From NCBI GenBank assembly GCA_015501595.1, contig JADNRX010000045.1:1-64000 (forward strand): a DNA stretch of 64,000 bases, in the 5' to 3' direction. A model generated the notes under the pieces. It worked only from the letters and a program-made list of their open reading frames with translations, was not told the origin of the DNA and did not search any database. This document shows positions 11,882 to 23,354 of the stretch, piece after piece (positions within the stretch are counted from its first letter, which is position 1; each line of letters starts with the position of its first letter). A program made the translations under genes and the position numbers. The DNA is from Hymenopellis radicata. Lineage: Eukaryota; Basidiomycota; Agaricomycetes; Agaricales; Physalacriaceae.

Positions 11882-11985
11882 GGCTACTGTAATCGGTGCG
11901 TCAATTCCTCTTCCGTCCCAGTATTCCTCTCAGCCATAATAGACCGAGATTGTGATGCGCGCTGCCCCCATTGTACTCTCTTTTT
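11761..11985 (+). repeat. Tandem duplication of the last intron and exon of the cysteine-rich gene
   Basis: Unit 1 starts GTGCGTCAATTCCTCTTCC at 11761; unit 2 starts with the same bases at 11896, a period of 135 nt. Identity is high over about 90 nt with six or so substitutions. Both units keep the acceptor CTCTCAG and an open frame: unit 1 encodes DRDCNARCAHCTL, unit 2 DRDCDARCPHCTL and then runs open to a stop near 12109. They could serve as alternative terminal exons. Confidence 0.7.
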
Positions 11986-12009
11986 CCATAAGGCAATGCC
12001 CCTCGCCAC

Positions 12010-12740
12010 AAGTCGCATCCGTTTCCTTACCTTCCATTTTATTTCATTTGCAGAGCAAATGTACATAGATACTGGCTTTTATATGGGCTTTCTACTTCCC
12101 AAAGCTTGATCTGATAAATACCGTATCTAATCTTCTTCTGTGCTCGATGTACTTTCTCGTCTATATATGTTGTCCCTTGCTTAGTGTCTGTGGTCTGTCA
12201 AGACATGTCCTCTTGACACGTAGTCGTCGGACTCGTCCTCTTTCTCGTCTCCTTGGTCGTCGTCGTCCTCCCATCCTCGAGCTCGACCTCAAAGTCGTCC
12301 TTCAGTTGGTCGCAACACTTACTTGTCCTCTGGTCCGTCAACATTCCCATCTTTTGGTTGGTCGCCATCCTCGTCCACAGGCTTCGTTCTTTGCTTCGCC
12401 GCGCTTCATCCTTTTGCTGCCATTCGTATGGCGCTTGAGCTTGCGTGCCATCAGACAAGGCCGCATCTCCGAGTCTTGGACCCGGTCCAAGTACGCCTGA
12501 CAGTGACAGGCCATGCAAGAGATATCCTTATATGAAGACGGGCCGCCCGTGAAACTTCTCAATCAATGAGCGCACAAGTCAAAAGTCCTATCACGATAGT
12601 CGTCGCGCGACGTTCAAAGAGGTTTCGCTGCAGTACACCACTCATCAACCTTGACTCCGCAACTTTCCCGGCCCGAACTTCTGAGTCCAAGTGAAAATAA
12701 AGTCCATGTTATTAGACTGTAATTATTACGACTCCACAAA
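12010..12740. other. Intergenic, with a GTCGTC/CTCGTC-rich low-complexity patch
   Basis: From 12190 to 12430 the plus strand is rich in CGTCGTC, CTCGTC and TTGGTCG blocks that read as a Val/Leu/Ser-rich frame. The texture resembles the minus strand of the reiterated block at 26.3-28.6 kb. No gene model with credible splice sites could be built. The rest shows nothing recognisable. Confidence 0.35.
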
Positions 12741-12761
12741 AACATTAAATATCATAGTAGT

Positions 12762-13486
12762 TTAACAGAACTTGTGAGTGAAGGTCTGCCCCAACGCCGA
12801 ATTCCTATCGGCCGCGTAATCCGTAGCATAGCTGTAAGCCAGGTCATCCGGGCAGGACGACGTCGTGCACGTAACGCTCTGGCCATCCGAAGAGCTCAAC
12901 GTCGTCGGAATGTTAATGCTAGCATCGACGCGGCTCAAATCCCACGCCGTGCGCTGTCCACCCCACTGGCCAAAGTCACCGTAGCCGTATTCAGACAAGA
13001 TGACGCCCGACGTGATACCGGCGTCGTTGCACACGAGACCTATGCACAGAACGCGATAAGAACGCGCTCAGAGAGATTAACGAGTCGACATACCGCCGTT
13101 GCATCCTCCAGTCGCGCAGTTGGCGCCGTTTCCATCACAGCCAGTACGGCCCCAGGCGCGGATGCCCTGTGAAGAGGTCAACAATAGGTGGGTGACGGAG
13201 AGAGGAAAAGAGCGTACCAAAGCGTAGTCGTCAATACCGTAAGACGCCGAGGCGCCGGAACCCAACTGGACGCCGTACGAGACAGACGTGTCGGGTTGTC
13301 CATAGGGAGCCTTTCCTATGGCAGCCCAGACGGCTAGAAACGACGATGATTAGTCGGCTATATGCATACCAAACGAGAAAGCGCGAGCGTACTGTAACCA
13401 CAGTTGTTCTGGAAGTTGATAGTGAACGCCGACGACGACACGACGAGCGTCGAAGCGAGAGCAGCGAAAGCGGCGGAGAATTTCAT
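12762..13486 (-). CDS. Thaumatin-like secreted protein
   Basis: Predicted 186 residues in four exons (13393-13486, 13218-13333, 13094-13166, 12762-13039), introns all GT-AG, total length a multiple of three. The first 20 residues are a signal peptide (MKFSAAFAALASTLVVSSSA), so the mature protein starts FTINFQNNCGYTVW, the thaumatin start motif. GIRAWGRTGCDGNGANC, GGCNGGLVCN, LSEYGYGDF and SRVDASINIP match the family core around the acidic cleft, and cysteines are plentiful for disulfides, including the C-terminal HKFC. Shorter than typical plant thaumatins, as in many fungal ones. Family members act extracellularly, some with beta-glucan-binding or glucanase activity; the activity here is inferred only from family. 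Confidence 0.88.
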
Positions 13487-13558
13487 CGTAGAGCTATAGA
13501 CTGAAAGTAGATCCAAGTCGGTAGACACAGAATACAGCCATCCAAAAAAACATAGCGG

Positions 13559-13565
13559 TTAAATA
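13559..13565 (-). promoter_or_regulatory. TATA-like box of the thaumatin-like gene
   Basis: TATTTAA on the minus strand about 75 nt upstream of the ATG at 13486; placement fits a fungal core promoter. No other upstream element is recognised. Confidence 0.35.
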
Positions 13566-13589
13566 CTCATAGCCAAAGAATCACGGAAA

Positions 13590-13975
13590 ATAGAGGAAAC
13601 ACTAGACCAGCGGGAGCACATGTAGGACAGGGGCCAACACACGTTGGAGACTGTTGCGGCCGCTCGCGTTCCTGCACATCCAAGATGATACGCTCACATG
13701 TCGTGCGTGTATGTATTTCAAATCCACGCTTTCCACGCTCCAGAGGCAAACTAACAAGAGAAAAGATCGTTTCAGAGGTCGGGCCAAGCATGTGGAGGTG
13801 GGTAGACACATCATACATACAGTCGACACCGCACATCGTCTCCGAGACCTGCGAGATATATCTCTCCGGTGAGATCACGCCCAATATAGAGTGCCATTCA
13901 GAATAAGTCCAGCGTAGATGGATATTCTTGACAGATTGTGAGGTAGGGCGATGATACAGGCAACATACACTCACC
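13590..13975 (-). pseudogene. F-box gene 5' fragment
   Basis: On the minus strand, an intron-like end (GTGAGTGTATGTTGCC ... CTGTCAAG) is followed by sequence aligning with the 5' coding part of the F-box gene at 4.1-5.4 kb, including the shared residues ETMCGVDC (EIMCGVDC in the intact gene). Downstream the frame loses the F-box pattern. It is a decayed fragment belonging to module B. Confidence 0.5.
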
Positions 13976-15409
13976 TAGAGTTGACATTTTCATTGTGGAA
14001 GCAGTATATGGGCTTGAAGTCGGTGATACGCATCCACCGCCACTCGCAGGACGTGTGCACTGCGCGCCTGGAATAGGACTGGTCGATACTACTTGAGTAG
14101 GTGACGAGATACGTATGCCTCCTCGGAGTCGCATCTCTAGACGCATACACGAACGCGTACACGAATACACATTTACTCCATTAGGTGTCACTAGAGCGAG
14201 ATCCACACTTGGATCCACAAGTACATCATCCTAGATCCACGCATCAAAATGAATCGATGTCGAGACACTAGGTTCCCGCGGTAGCAAGAGCCTGTCGATC
14301 GCGACAAGTTCTGTATCATCAGCAGGCGCGGTGTGGTAGGTGTATCACAACAAGAACTCTCCATCAAGTCAACGTGATTTCATTCAGCGGGTCCGAATCT
14401 AAACTCGTCATATTGACGCCTATGGAGTACGTCCTGAACAAAGCGGGATATTTTATTGTATGCCATGTCGCTGCGAGAATATCAGAATCGCAGAGGAGAA
14501 GCTACCCCAGAAGACCCACCTGCTAGCCCGTTCATCGTCGTCTGATGGCTATAACCGCCAGAGCGATGAGACATCGGGTTGAACAGGGTGTAAAGGAAAT
14601 GCGTGTTGTGTACATGACAATAGGGCCGAAATGCTGAAGGTAGTCTCACACCCAGATAGCTATATCCTCGAGACATGCCACTCGGCGGCATCTTCTCTTG
14701 AAGGTCCTGCGCCGTACCTTCCTCGGCGGATGTGCTTTCGTCTATGCTCCGCATGGTGACCTCCGCCGCGAAATGACCATCTGCGACCAATCAATCGGCA
14801 AACGTTGGATGCGTGATGAACTTGGCGCAGTTAAACTGGCTTTGGGTGTACGGCGAATTGGGGGGGGGCGATGGTACTGAAGAGCGGATCATGAGCAGGA
14901 GTGAATTCATCCTGATTTTGCGCGCCGTCAGAGATGAAAAGGGGATTAGATTAAGATACATACGTACTGCAGCCATGCGTATTTGTTTTGTCTTTAAGTA
15001 CTTGATGTGAATAGGTCTTCGGGCGTAGAAGAGCCGCGTAGGACGTGGAACGATTCTGCTCTGGACAGAGCCTCGCGAAATTTCGCCAAAGGGGTGTGAG
15101 ATATCGTCCTGGCGGTGGGTGTCCCCGAGTCCCGACGACGCCTGTGACCTCGCAGTCGGTTACAGGAAAAATCGCAGTTGGCGCTAGAAATCTGCGGGAC
15201 GTGTTAGTGATATTAAACCTGGAGGAATAGAGGTAGAAAACGCACCAACAGGGGGACCTGCACCACGGAATATTTGGTCTGCGTTATCTCAACGAGTTTT
15301 GGGCCGCATTTCTCTCGTATGACAGCCTGAGCCTGGGACGCAGATGGAGGCAAGAAAGCACATGATGGTTACAGTTCAAGCCAGATATGACCTCGATCAC
15401 GGGTCAATC

Positions 15410-16582
15410 CCAGTAGAAACGACGTCTGTTTATTTCTGTTTCCTACTGTTTATTTCAGCAATCTGTAAAAGCGACCGATATACAGATTTTCTTAGGTTTA
15501 ATTCTGTTGATTTATGTTTCGGAGAACAGAACAATACAGAATACCGTGCCTATTCCTACTGCTTCTCAGATTGGCTCAAAACAGAAAAGAACAGAATAAA
15601 AACATATTAATTGCATGTGAAATCTAGCAGTAGCAGTAATAGTAGGTCGATGCTTCCCGACCGCGCAGCGGCTCCGCCAGTCGTTGATGCCGCCAGTGCA
15701 TGGCCTCTTCACGCACGCTGCTACCACGGACCCCTGTACACTATTGCGGCAATATACGGAAACGTCACTGCAGTCATGGTCTCTCGTTGTCGTCGTTGGA
15801 ACTGGCCGGCAGTCGCGAAGTCTGTTCAATTCGGTGAGAACACTGCGTTATAGAATGTAGGACCACTCACGAACATGTGAGCCACCGCGAGCACAATGCG
15901 CGACGAGATCATGTAGGGTGGCGGTGGTGGTGGTAACCGAGGTCGCCCTTATCCGCCGCCGTCGCCTCGAAGGTCGCGTTCAGTGGGTAAATCCTGCAAT
16001 GGTGGCTTGGCGCTGGCTCTGCGGGTCGTCTTAATGACAGCGCCTGTCACGCTCGTCGTTGGATGGAGCCCATCGACAATCCTGGCATCCCGGTTAGTCG
16101 TCTCAAACGTCGCCCACAGCATGAGCCGCACCAGAAACAATGACGTGGCCGTGTAGGTGACCGTAAGGAGCCCAACACTTCCAGCGTGATTATCGTTATA
16201 CTGGCGGCGATGTGGCATTGACGCCACGATGGTGGTCGGAGAAAGAGGCACAAGTAACGATGATGGTGGTCAGAGGGAGAGGAGAGCGACGATGATGTCA
16301 CCGACGCAGGACTGAATGCACTTGCCAAATTGCCTAAAGTTTGGCTTTTGAAGACTGCGACTCGGCTTCTGAAAGATTTTGACTTTGAAAACTTGACTTT
16401 TCGAAATTCTTGCTTGAAATTTGTCAATTTCCAAAGTTGAAAACCAAAAACTCGAAAAGACATTGATGGAAAGCACGCAAAGTGAGTTTTATTCACCAAA
16501 TTTACAGAATACTACAGATAACAACAGATCGTGCACAGAACAACAGAAAACTACAGAAACAAACAGACGCCGTTTTCACTGG
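15410..16582. mobile_element. Non-autonomous DNA transposon with TIRs and 9-bp target duplication
   Basis: The left end begins CCAGTAGAAACGACGTCTG; the right end, reverse-complemented, begins CCAGTGAAAACGGCGTCTG. The inverted repeats match over about 30 nt with four differences and continue into CTGTTT/TTTCTGT-rich subterminal sequence on both sides. The element is flanked by perfect direct copies of GGGTCAATC (15401-15409 and 16583-16591). The empty site is seen in module copies B2 and B3. Length is 1173 bp. The interior has frames on the minus strand (15949-16251 and 16047-16499) but no transposase motif. TSD length would suit a Mutator-like element; CA-rich ends with subterminal repeats would also suit hAT, so the superfamily is left open. 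Confidence 0.8.
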
Positions 16583-17129
16583 GGGTCAATCACGGGTCCC
16601 TTCCGAACCTCATACCTACTCACAGGAAGGTACTACCGGGCTTCCATGAACGTTTACCCTTCGAGGAGTGAGTGGTATCTCATCGAAAGGCGGTATGTAT
16701 TCTTCCTATTTCAACTTCTCGCTGAGGTTTTATAACTTGGGAATTCAGGTGTCCATTTTCTGAAAACGCGTCGGCCTCATCATTCCTAACGCATACTTGA
16801 CGCTACCAGATCTATACATTGACCTGCAGATTAGGTATGTAGGGAGGTTATCGATTACCTGTTGTGGACGCGCCAACCCTTTAGCGTACTTAATGGGTAC
16901 CGTCCCATCGATGGTCGTGCGACTGCTGTCAACGGAACGGGCGGCATACTGCGTCGGTGTTTCTGCGCTTGGGGGAGACCAGTCGTTATCTATTGACCGT
17001 AAGTTGGTAAATGGGTCGTATAATATTAATGATACTTACGGAAAGGTTACTCTCCTAGAGCTTGTACGGCTAGACCCGTTAACGTACCATCGCTTGACCC
17101 GTATCCTCCATACCGTCGAATGTACGGCA

Positions 17130-18390
17130 GGCGTGGCTTGTGATGGTTGTGAGCTCACCTCCCCATGGCCATTTAAAAGCATGTCAACGTCGCACGATTC
17201 TCAGAGACTCTCACACGTATTCGTGATAGTGCGTTTAAGCACTGTGGGTCGATGAGGTTTACGGGGGGGGGGGGGCTGTGCACTGTCCGACCAGTGGAGA
17301 AGCGCCGACGGTGGAGTTTTTGAGTCGCAGAGTCCGGCTCTCCATGAATACGAAGAACCATAGTCGTCAACATGGTTCATGAAACTGGTAAGAAATACCG
17401 GGTTAGAAAAGCGAATGATTAATGAATATCAGCGGTACTTGACAGTAGAAGGAACAGGCCAGCTAGAAGGACCAAGGGCTTTAGAAAGCCGGTCTTTCTG
17501 ACTGGCAACGGAACATTGACACAGCATCAGTGGTCACGAATCCCCGCATCATTATAAACTCTGAATTAAATCCTGCCTTAGTCAAACGAAATCGAACGGA
17601 CACGACATTGGCTTTCAGTTTCCTATGCAAAGAAATGAGAAATGCGTATAACGGTGAAATGAGGTAGCAACTCGCCTATCATGACAGCACTCAAAGGAGA
17701 GAGCGAAACAGCGAACCCAGGCTTTGCGTCCCGTATCATTCAATGACGATCTGGTAGATGGCAGCGCCTAGGATGCGATGTTGCACAGGCGAGGATGGGC
17801 GGTTATTATCGTAAGGGTGTACGACATCGAACATGATTCTGCGAATTTGCTGACTCCTGGAGTTCCCTGGAGGTGCAAGTCTAGCAGGTGGAACACGTTT
17901 TCGGATGACGAATCTTGTGAATCAAAAAAATACAAAGGCAACAGTACGGCGGCACCGACGTCGCTGGCGTTAGTTTCCAGATGCGTTGAACATCAATGAC
18001 CAAGTGCTCCAGTAGAATCAACGTTTCAACGTCCAATGGGGATGTCATTCTGCAGCTTGAAGTGCCAGCAGCCGAAAGTTGAAGAACAGCGAGAAGCGGA
18101 AGTGACTCTAGTAGAGTTTCAGCACAACCACGGATAATGCTAGTCGGCTTGCCTGAGAGATCGAGCTCGTAAATGCGGAGGTAGTGGTTGATGTTGTTCA
18201 AGAGGCTGAGCAGGTGATCGCGATGGTTACCGCGGTGCCGGCCGGTGCCGACACGGTGGCTTGTCTTCGTTCTTCATCGCCTCCTTAATCGGACGCAATC
18301 TGTCGTCCTGTTCCTGTTACCCAGTTCAAATCCCAGTCTACATCGCTCTATGCCATCAGCGCTCTCGGAGTCAGTCTGTCTTTTCTTGCG
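17130..18390 (+). repeat. Repeat module A, partial copy A4 (middle segment only)
   Basis: Starts GGCGTGGCTTGTGATGG and follows the same order as 57610-59060: a poly-G run (17263-17275), GTGGAGAAGCGCCGACGG, ATGATTAATGAATATCAGCGG, TTTAGAAAGCCGGTCTTTC, the F-box LRR fragment, and GACGCAATCTGTCGTCCTG. Similarity ends near 18390, before the cysteine-rich gene. It is fused directly to the tail of B1. Confidence 0.75.
17880..18240 (-). pseudogene. F-box LRR fragment in module A4
   Basis: The minus-strand frame includes LLNNINHYLRIYELDLSG, LLESLPLLAVLQLS and LDVETLILLEHLVID, matching the region after the F-box in Agaricomycete F-box proteins (the 'xIDLSGxxxxLLExxxxxMQxPLPxLxxLxL' pattern). No F-box precedes it, and both ends lose frame, so it is a fragment. 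Copies lie at 38890-39150 and 58640-58900. Confidence 0.55.
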
Positions 18391-18399
18391 CTCTGTAGC

Positions 18400-19270
18400 A
18401 CGAGCAAGTCCCAAACAATTTTTGCAGCATGCCGGCGACGCGGTCGCTTCGAGGGATTTACCATTTCTCTTCAAGACGATACCGAGTGCAAGCGAATTGT
18501 CTCGATGATCGATTTTACAGTGACTACGTACCCGATACAGCTGTAGCTAGGCAGGTCGCCGTTCTATATGTGTCACTGTCCAGGATGTCAACCCAGCCCA
18601 ACGTGTAAAGATCACATTTATGTGTTCCAGGGCTCATACTAGAGCCTCTGTTTATTGATCTTCGGGAGAAGCATGGCGATGGTGGGGATCTCGTTAGGCA
18701 TCACGCCTGTTCATCGAATTCCGTCAATCGTACACGCTTCCAATGGGTACGAAGGCTCAATCTCAAGCAATTGCCCTATAGTACTTTCGGCATTGCAACA
18801 TCCACGACTTGTGATGGCGGCGCGCGTCGCGTTCATCGCCGGCCTTCACGGGTGTCTGTGTTATCTCTGTTGGCGAAGCGTTTGATGGAACATCCAAGTG
18901 TAACCCGATCCCAAATCTCCGACCATCTATCTGATGTATTTGGAGAATCACGTTCTGCTTTCGCGCTTCGTGATAGAGCACCGCGGAGTCCTCATCTATT
19001 CTTGCTGACCACCAGCAGGTTACTGTACCAAGTTGGCATGAGATGTAGCGACATCGAATCTTTCGACCTCTCGCAAGGCTTGGCGTTCTGCTAGGAAGTG
19101 AGCGTGCACATTTGGATGGGACTGGTCGTTCGGTTATCCCGCAAAGCATCACGATCAATTGACGAAGTGATCACTGGGTTCTTCGCCGTATGTCAAATCC
19201 CGCTGAGGTACAGCTTTTGCCGCACTCTTAAGCCAACTCTCATGGCTTCTTCCTGAGGACCCCATCTCTC
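18400..19270. other. Intergenic with a short duplicate of the DUF6533 gene start
   Basis: Bases 18735-18815 (CAATGGGTACGAAGGCTCAA and on through AAGCAATTGCCC, GCAACATCCACGACTTGT) are a diverged copy of 19264-19345, the 5' end of the DUF6533 gene. The copy has lost the start codon context and stops after about 80 nt. Nothing else is recognised here. Confidence 0.5.
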
Positions 19271-19273
19271 CCA

Positions 19274-20858
19274 ATGGCTACAGAGGCTCAATCTCAAGCC
19301 CTCGCCCTGATTTTAGTGCTGCAACATCGACAAGTTGTAACCGTAGGTGTTTTAGAGTTATGTCTGCGACTTACTGACATGTTCCCGCTACAGTATTTCG
19401 ATAGTGCGATCCGTGGCCCCTTCCTATTCACCTCTCAACTAACAGCTCTCCAACACAGTTTCTGCCTCCGCTCTCTATGTACGCAAGTTCCCGAAAGACC
19501 TTGTATTCATCCTTCACGCGCACTCCAGTTGTTCGATTACCTCTTGACACTGAGCGATGAGGTAGAGCTCATATGGCACGCCAAATGGAATATCACGAAG
19601 ATTCTCTACCTTCTGACAAGATACCTCCCCTTCGTTGTCATCGCTGTAGCCATGTGGTGTGAGTTCCTCCGGTTTGCGCACAGTGGTATTAACTGATGTC
19701 CAACAGTTCAATTTATGCCAAACATGAGCCTCGACGACTGCCTAGTTGCTTACAAGATGAGTTCTGGTCCGTTTTGTTGCGATTACTCAAGCTTCTTCAT
19801 GGATGTTGACCGCAAAATACAGGGATGATAGTAGTCGGGATAGTTTTCGCGGAAGGTTCATACACGTCATCACTGTAACTACCGTCTTCCCGCTCTCATG
19901 CTCCGAATAGCTCTCCTCACACTCCGGACGTGGGTGGTCTGGAATCGCCATCCCTACTTCACCCTTGCGGTGCCTGCACTATCCATCCCAGTCCTGATAT
20001 CGGCTTTGGTGGTGATAGGTCTCTTTTGTCGGTCCCTGCAGTGTGAGCCACTTTAGTCAAGTACTACGGCCGGGACGAGTATCTAATCAGTATTACAGTC
20101 GCCCCGCTGCCCGATCCGCATCTCAAAGGCTGTTTTCTGTCTATGAGCAGTCCCATTCTGTTATGGGAGTTCGCACTTTTAGCAATATACGAAGGAGGTA
20201 GGTGTGGACGTTTCCTGCTCCATCCTACAATGACACCTTTGTCAGTCATGTTCCTTCTAATGGCCATCAAAGCATACCAACAATGTACTTATCTTGCACT
20301 GTGTTATCATGGAAAGTGACTGATTACGGGTATAGTTGTTCGCGAAGCGCCTGTGGAATCATCACGGTTGTTGAATGCTGTCCTGAAGGATGGTATGTCT
20401 CCGTTCGTTCTTTTGAAAATTCGTCACCCTCAACTGCTATTACAGGTCTCCTCTACTATCTGTATATAGCAGGTAGTGGCCTTCTTTCATGGAGCTTACA
20501 CGATGTTGACAATCCACAGGAGTATGTATCATAAACATCATACTTGTTACCAGCCTTTCCGTACGTTTTTTCTGTGATATGATTGCGTTTAAGAGAGGAC
20601 TGACGCTTCCCACAGCGAGACCTTATTAGATTGCTTGCACTGTAGGCATCCCAACTCCCTATCGCAGAATTGGCTCGCATTAATGCTGATCATGTTGTTA
20701 GGTTTAAGTGTGCTATTCATGCTATCCTAACCTGCCGTACAATCACCAATATTCGCGCGCAGGCGAAGAATCAAGTCATTGTTGGAAGTAGTGGTGCTAT
20801 CGATGACCTAGAAACTGTTAGCACTTTTCAGGTCATCTCGTTGGAGAGGTTTGGATGA
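19274..20858 (+). CDS. DUF6533 domain seven-transmembrane-like protein
   Basis: Predicted 289 residues in 14 exons: 19274-19336, 19394-19403, 19459-19478, 19529-19658, 19707-19766, 19823-19855, 19911-20018, 20099-20197, 20246-20284, 20336-20392, 20446-20472, 20520-20560, 20616-20641, 20702-20858. All introns are GT-AG and the exons sum to an exact multiple of three. The DUF6533 signature is clear: YLFDYLLTLSDEVELIW then KWNITKILYLLTRYLPF. Further hydrophobic helices follow (LALLRTW-like LLTLRTWVVWNRHPYFTLA), with the late motif AILTCRTITNIRAQA. Function is unknown; an integral membrane, possibly receptor-like role is inferred from topology only. The paralogue at 60805-62427 has the same 14-exon plan, with most exon sizes identical, which strongly supports the model. 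Confidence 0.88.
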
Positions 20859-21282
20859 CTAGGAGTGGTTGTTGCTATCGAGCCGTTCTACATCGCCCAA
20901 GTTACGTTGGACTGAGCGACGACGCAGGCCTAGAGTCGATATCTCCGCTCAGCATGCCTTAATGCTAATAGATGTGTCCGCTAAAGTCCTCGATGAGAAG
21001 AAAGAACCAACTACGTTTCATATCCCTGTGCTGCTCGCCTTTCTCATCTCTATTTGGTCGTCGTCCCATCCACTTCGTCCTCGTCCTTCAATTGGCTTTG
21101 TTTCCACGTCCATTGATTGGTCGACAATTCGGCATTGTGCTTCGTCATTTTAAGTCTCACCGGTAAGCCGCGACGTGAATTAACACCCTAAGAGGTCCGT
21201 GTTTCGATCATTGACAACATAGCTTAAACACAGTACATGCGTAGAAAGTTCAGATCTAAAGTCGACAAACCTCATATACACA

Positions 21283-23354
21283 TCATACGTGCTTTTCCTC
21301 GATGGCCTGTATATAAGTGTCCATAGGCCCTGAGGGGCTACTACTCGTCTTCGCATATGGCATGTCGACCTTTTCGCTTAAACGCTGCTGAAGCGGAGCG
21401 GCAGTAACTGCCGACGTCGCTGCGGCGTAAGGCGATCGTTCTCGAATTCTTTCGCCATATTTCATCAGGATAAACTACGCCACACGGATCAGCCTGATAT
21501 CGATCATAATTTCACAGCGGATCACTCACTGGCAAAGGGATCATGACGGTGGCGATCAGAGCACAAAGCGTTCCTGCCCACTGGTATCCCATGTTCGTAA
21601 ACATCTGGGTGCTGTATAATGGGAACGAGGCAGCGAGCATGTTTCGGATGAAGCCTTGGGCAGAGATGGCAGACGACGCGTATTCCCCATAGCCATCAGC
21701 GAGATAATTTTGCACGGCGTCAAAGATCAAGTCTGTACAATATAAGCATTAGTCAACGGAAATTCGGCGTCGAGAGAGGAACATGCAAATCGAAAAGACC
21801 ATAGGGCATAGAGCGAGCGTCGGCACTATCCAATGCACGCTAGCGAATTGTGTCCAAGAGAACCAGAACAACGATACTGGCAACAAGATTGCGCCAACCC
21901 GACTCCACCACAACCTCGCCTCTGGACTGGGAATGCCTCCGTTCTGATCCCGCACACGGGCGTAGACAGCGTTCTGGTGGAACGAGGCAGCGAAGGCAAA
22001 GAAGGTCCCAATAATAGACGAGATGTATGGGAGGCCGGCAATACCTTGGCTCCAGCCGTGGTTGTTTTGAAAGGTGAGAGGAATAACGGCGAAGAAGAGG
22101 AAGATAATTGCCCATGCGAAGGCGAGCCAAAGGGAGAAGAAGAACACGACAGGTTCTCGGACGAGAAGGATGAAAGCGCGTGTGGTCGATGCAGATAGAA
22201 GCGCGCTCAGGGAGGGAGTTTCAAGCTCAGAGGCTGCTTTGTAGCGGGAGTCGCCTGTATCCTCACGCAGCTTCTGGGCGCGTTTGGCAAGGATAAGACC
22301 GCCACGAGTTTCTGACAGAAAGAGCAACTCGACAACTAGTAAGGCGCCGTTACAAATGAGTTGGATCTATGGACGCGTGTAAGCTTACTTGTTCTTCTCG
22401 AAATTGTGGGGAAGGACTTACCCATTCGATCCACCTCCATCCAATGTTCTGGTTAATGAATCCAGTCCACAAGGGAGCGGCGACCGTTCCAAAGACGGCG
22501 ACGAAGCTAAAGAGATTAATCGGAAGGCCTCGCTCTTTCGTGCTCCAGATATCGGCAAGTGTTCCAGGGATAATGGTAGTACCGGCAGCACCAAAGCATC
22601 CTGAAAGAAGACGTGCTACGATGACGGTCTCGATGTTCTTGGCGAGGGCGATGGGTATGAACCAAACCGTGAAGAGCGCGTAGCATCCGAGGTAGATGGG
22701 ATTTCTGCCGATGAACTCGGAAAGAGGACCGAGGAACATGGGCACGACGGCAAATGAAGCTGGAAAGTCATCGATAAACAACATGCACGTCCCGGGAGCA
22801 CTGAGAACGGACCGTTGAAGACGAACATGCCCACTTGGCCAACTTCTACAGCGACACCGAATTCCTTACACATGTCGGTAATGCCTGCAGAGAACGAGGC
22901 AGTAGCCAGTCCACTGGAAGGCGTTGGAAGATAATCCGAGGATGATACTGATAACATACATAAATAGACACATGAAGCAGAGAAGGGTTGTCGTGCGCCA
23001 CTTCTTCGCGTTGGACCACTGCAAGTCTCTGTCAGATGAGCAATCCTAAGTGAAGCATGAGCTTACATTCATGGGATCGTTAGGATCATCTGGCTGGAAA
23101 GTAACCAGGATGACATCGTCTTTGCCTTTGAGAACTGCGAGGCTGGTAGTGGGGGCAAGAGCGGGTGTCTGTGGAGCCGACGTCGGATCGGAATTCGATA
23201 GACCAGATGCGTCGTCGACGTGCTCTGATTCGCCAACGACAATCGGTTTAGCTGCAGCGTGAAAGGACAATTAGTAGGTAGTTCAAAGGAATTCGAAAAG
23301 CAATCTACCATGTTGGATACTGGCGGTATTACTTCCCACTATCATGGGAGTCAT
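21283..23354 (-). CDS. MFS transporter, DHA1 drug/polyamine-type
   Basis: Proton-coupled plasma-membrane exporter by family. Predicted 567 residues in eight exons: 23309-23354, 23067-23251, 22960-23018, 22813-22913, 22422-22759, 21787-22366, 21530-21732, 21283-21474; the sum is a multiple of three. The cytosolic N-terminus precedes WSNAKKWRTTTLLCFMC (first helix), then CKEFGVAVEVGQVGMFVFN, PMFLGPLSEFIGRNPIYLGC (MFS loop 2-3 motif), ARLLSGCFGAAGTTIIPGTL, LADIWSTKERGLPINLF and IFDAVQNYLADGYGEYASSA, typical of Tpo1/fluconazole-resistance transporters. The apparent break near 22770 is resolved by an intron at 22760-22812. The intron at 21733-21786 uses a GC donor. The 5' third is duplicated as a relic at 32.9-33.5 kb. 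The start is taken at the ATG before a 57-nt first intron. Confidence 0.9.

Larger units (their letters stand above)
8115..11985 (+). repeat. Repeat module A, copy A1
   Basis: Begins in the block TTGTTCTGTTAATCTCC and contains the HMG-like gene (8450-9617), its conserved 3' flank, remnants of the middle segment (GCTGAGCAGGTGATCGCGATG near 10040) and the cysteine-rich gene (11365-11881). The same order is found at 36.3-40.4 kb (A2) and, without most of the HMG gene, at 56.9-60.4 kb (A3). A1 is the most diverged copy in its middle (9800-11040), where no gene is apparent. Confidence 0.8.
13570..17130. repeat. Repeat module B, copy B1 (interrupted by a transposon)
   Basis: Shares ordered, similar sequence with 22.6-25.3 kb (B2) and 32.9-36.0 kb (B3). 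Landmarks are the F-box 5' fragment, GTACGTCCTG near 14427, CCGCCGCGAAATGACC near 14760, AGCCTCGCGAAATT near 15068, GAATTCAGGTGTCCA near 16740 and a TACCGT/ACGGTA-rich tail. B1 lacks the MFS transporter part present in B2 and B3. A 1.17-kb TIR element sits inside at 15410-16582. No intact gene is evident in the remainder. Confidence 0.75.

Noticed and set aside
15949..16499. Transposase inside the TIR element
   Set aside because: The minus-strand frames show no DDE/DDD, hAT-dimerisation or zinc-finger pattern.
22616..22957. Apparent frameshift in the MFS transporter after VFNGPFSV
   Set aside because: A 53-nt GT-AG intron (22760-22812) restores the frame exactly, so the gene is intact.
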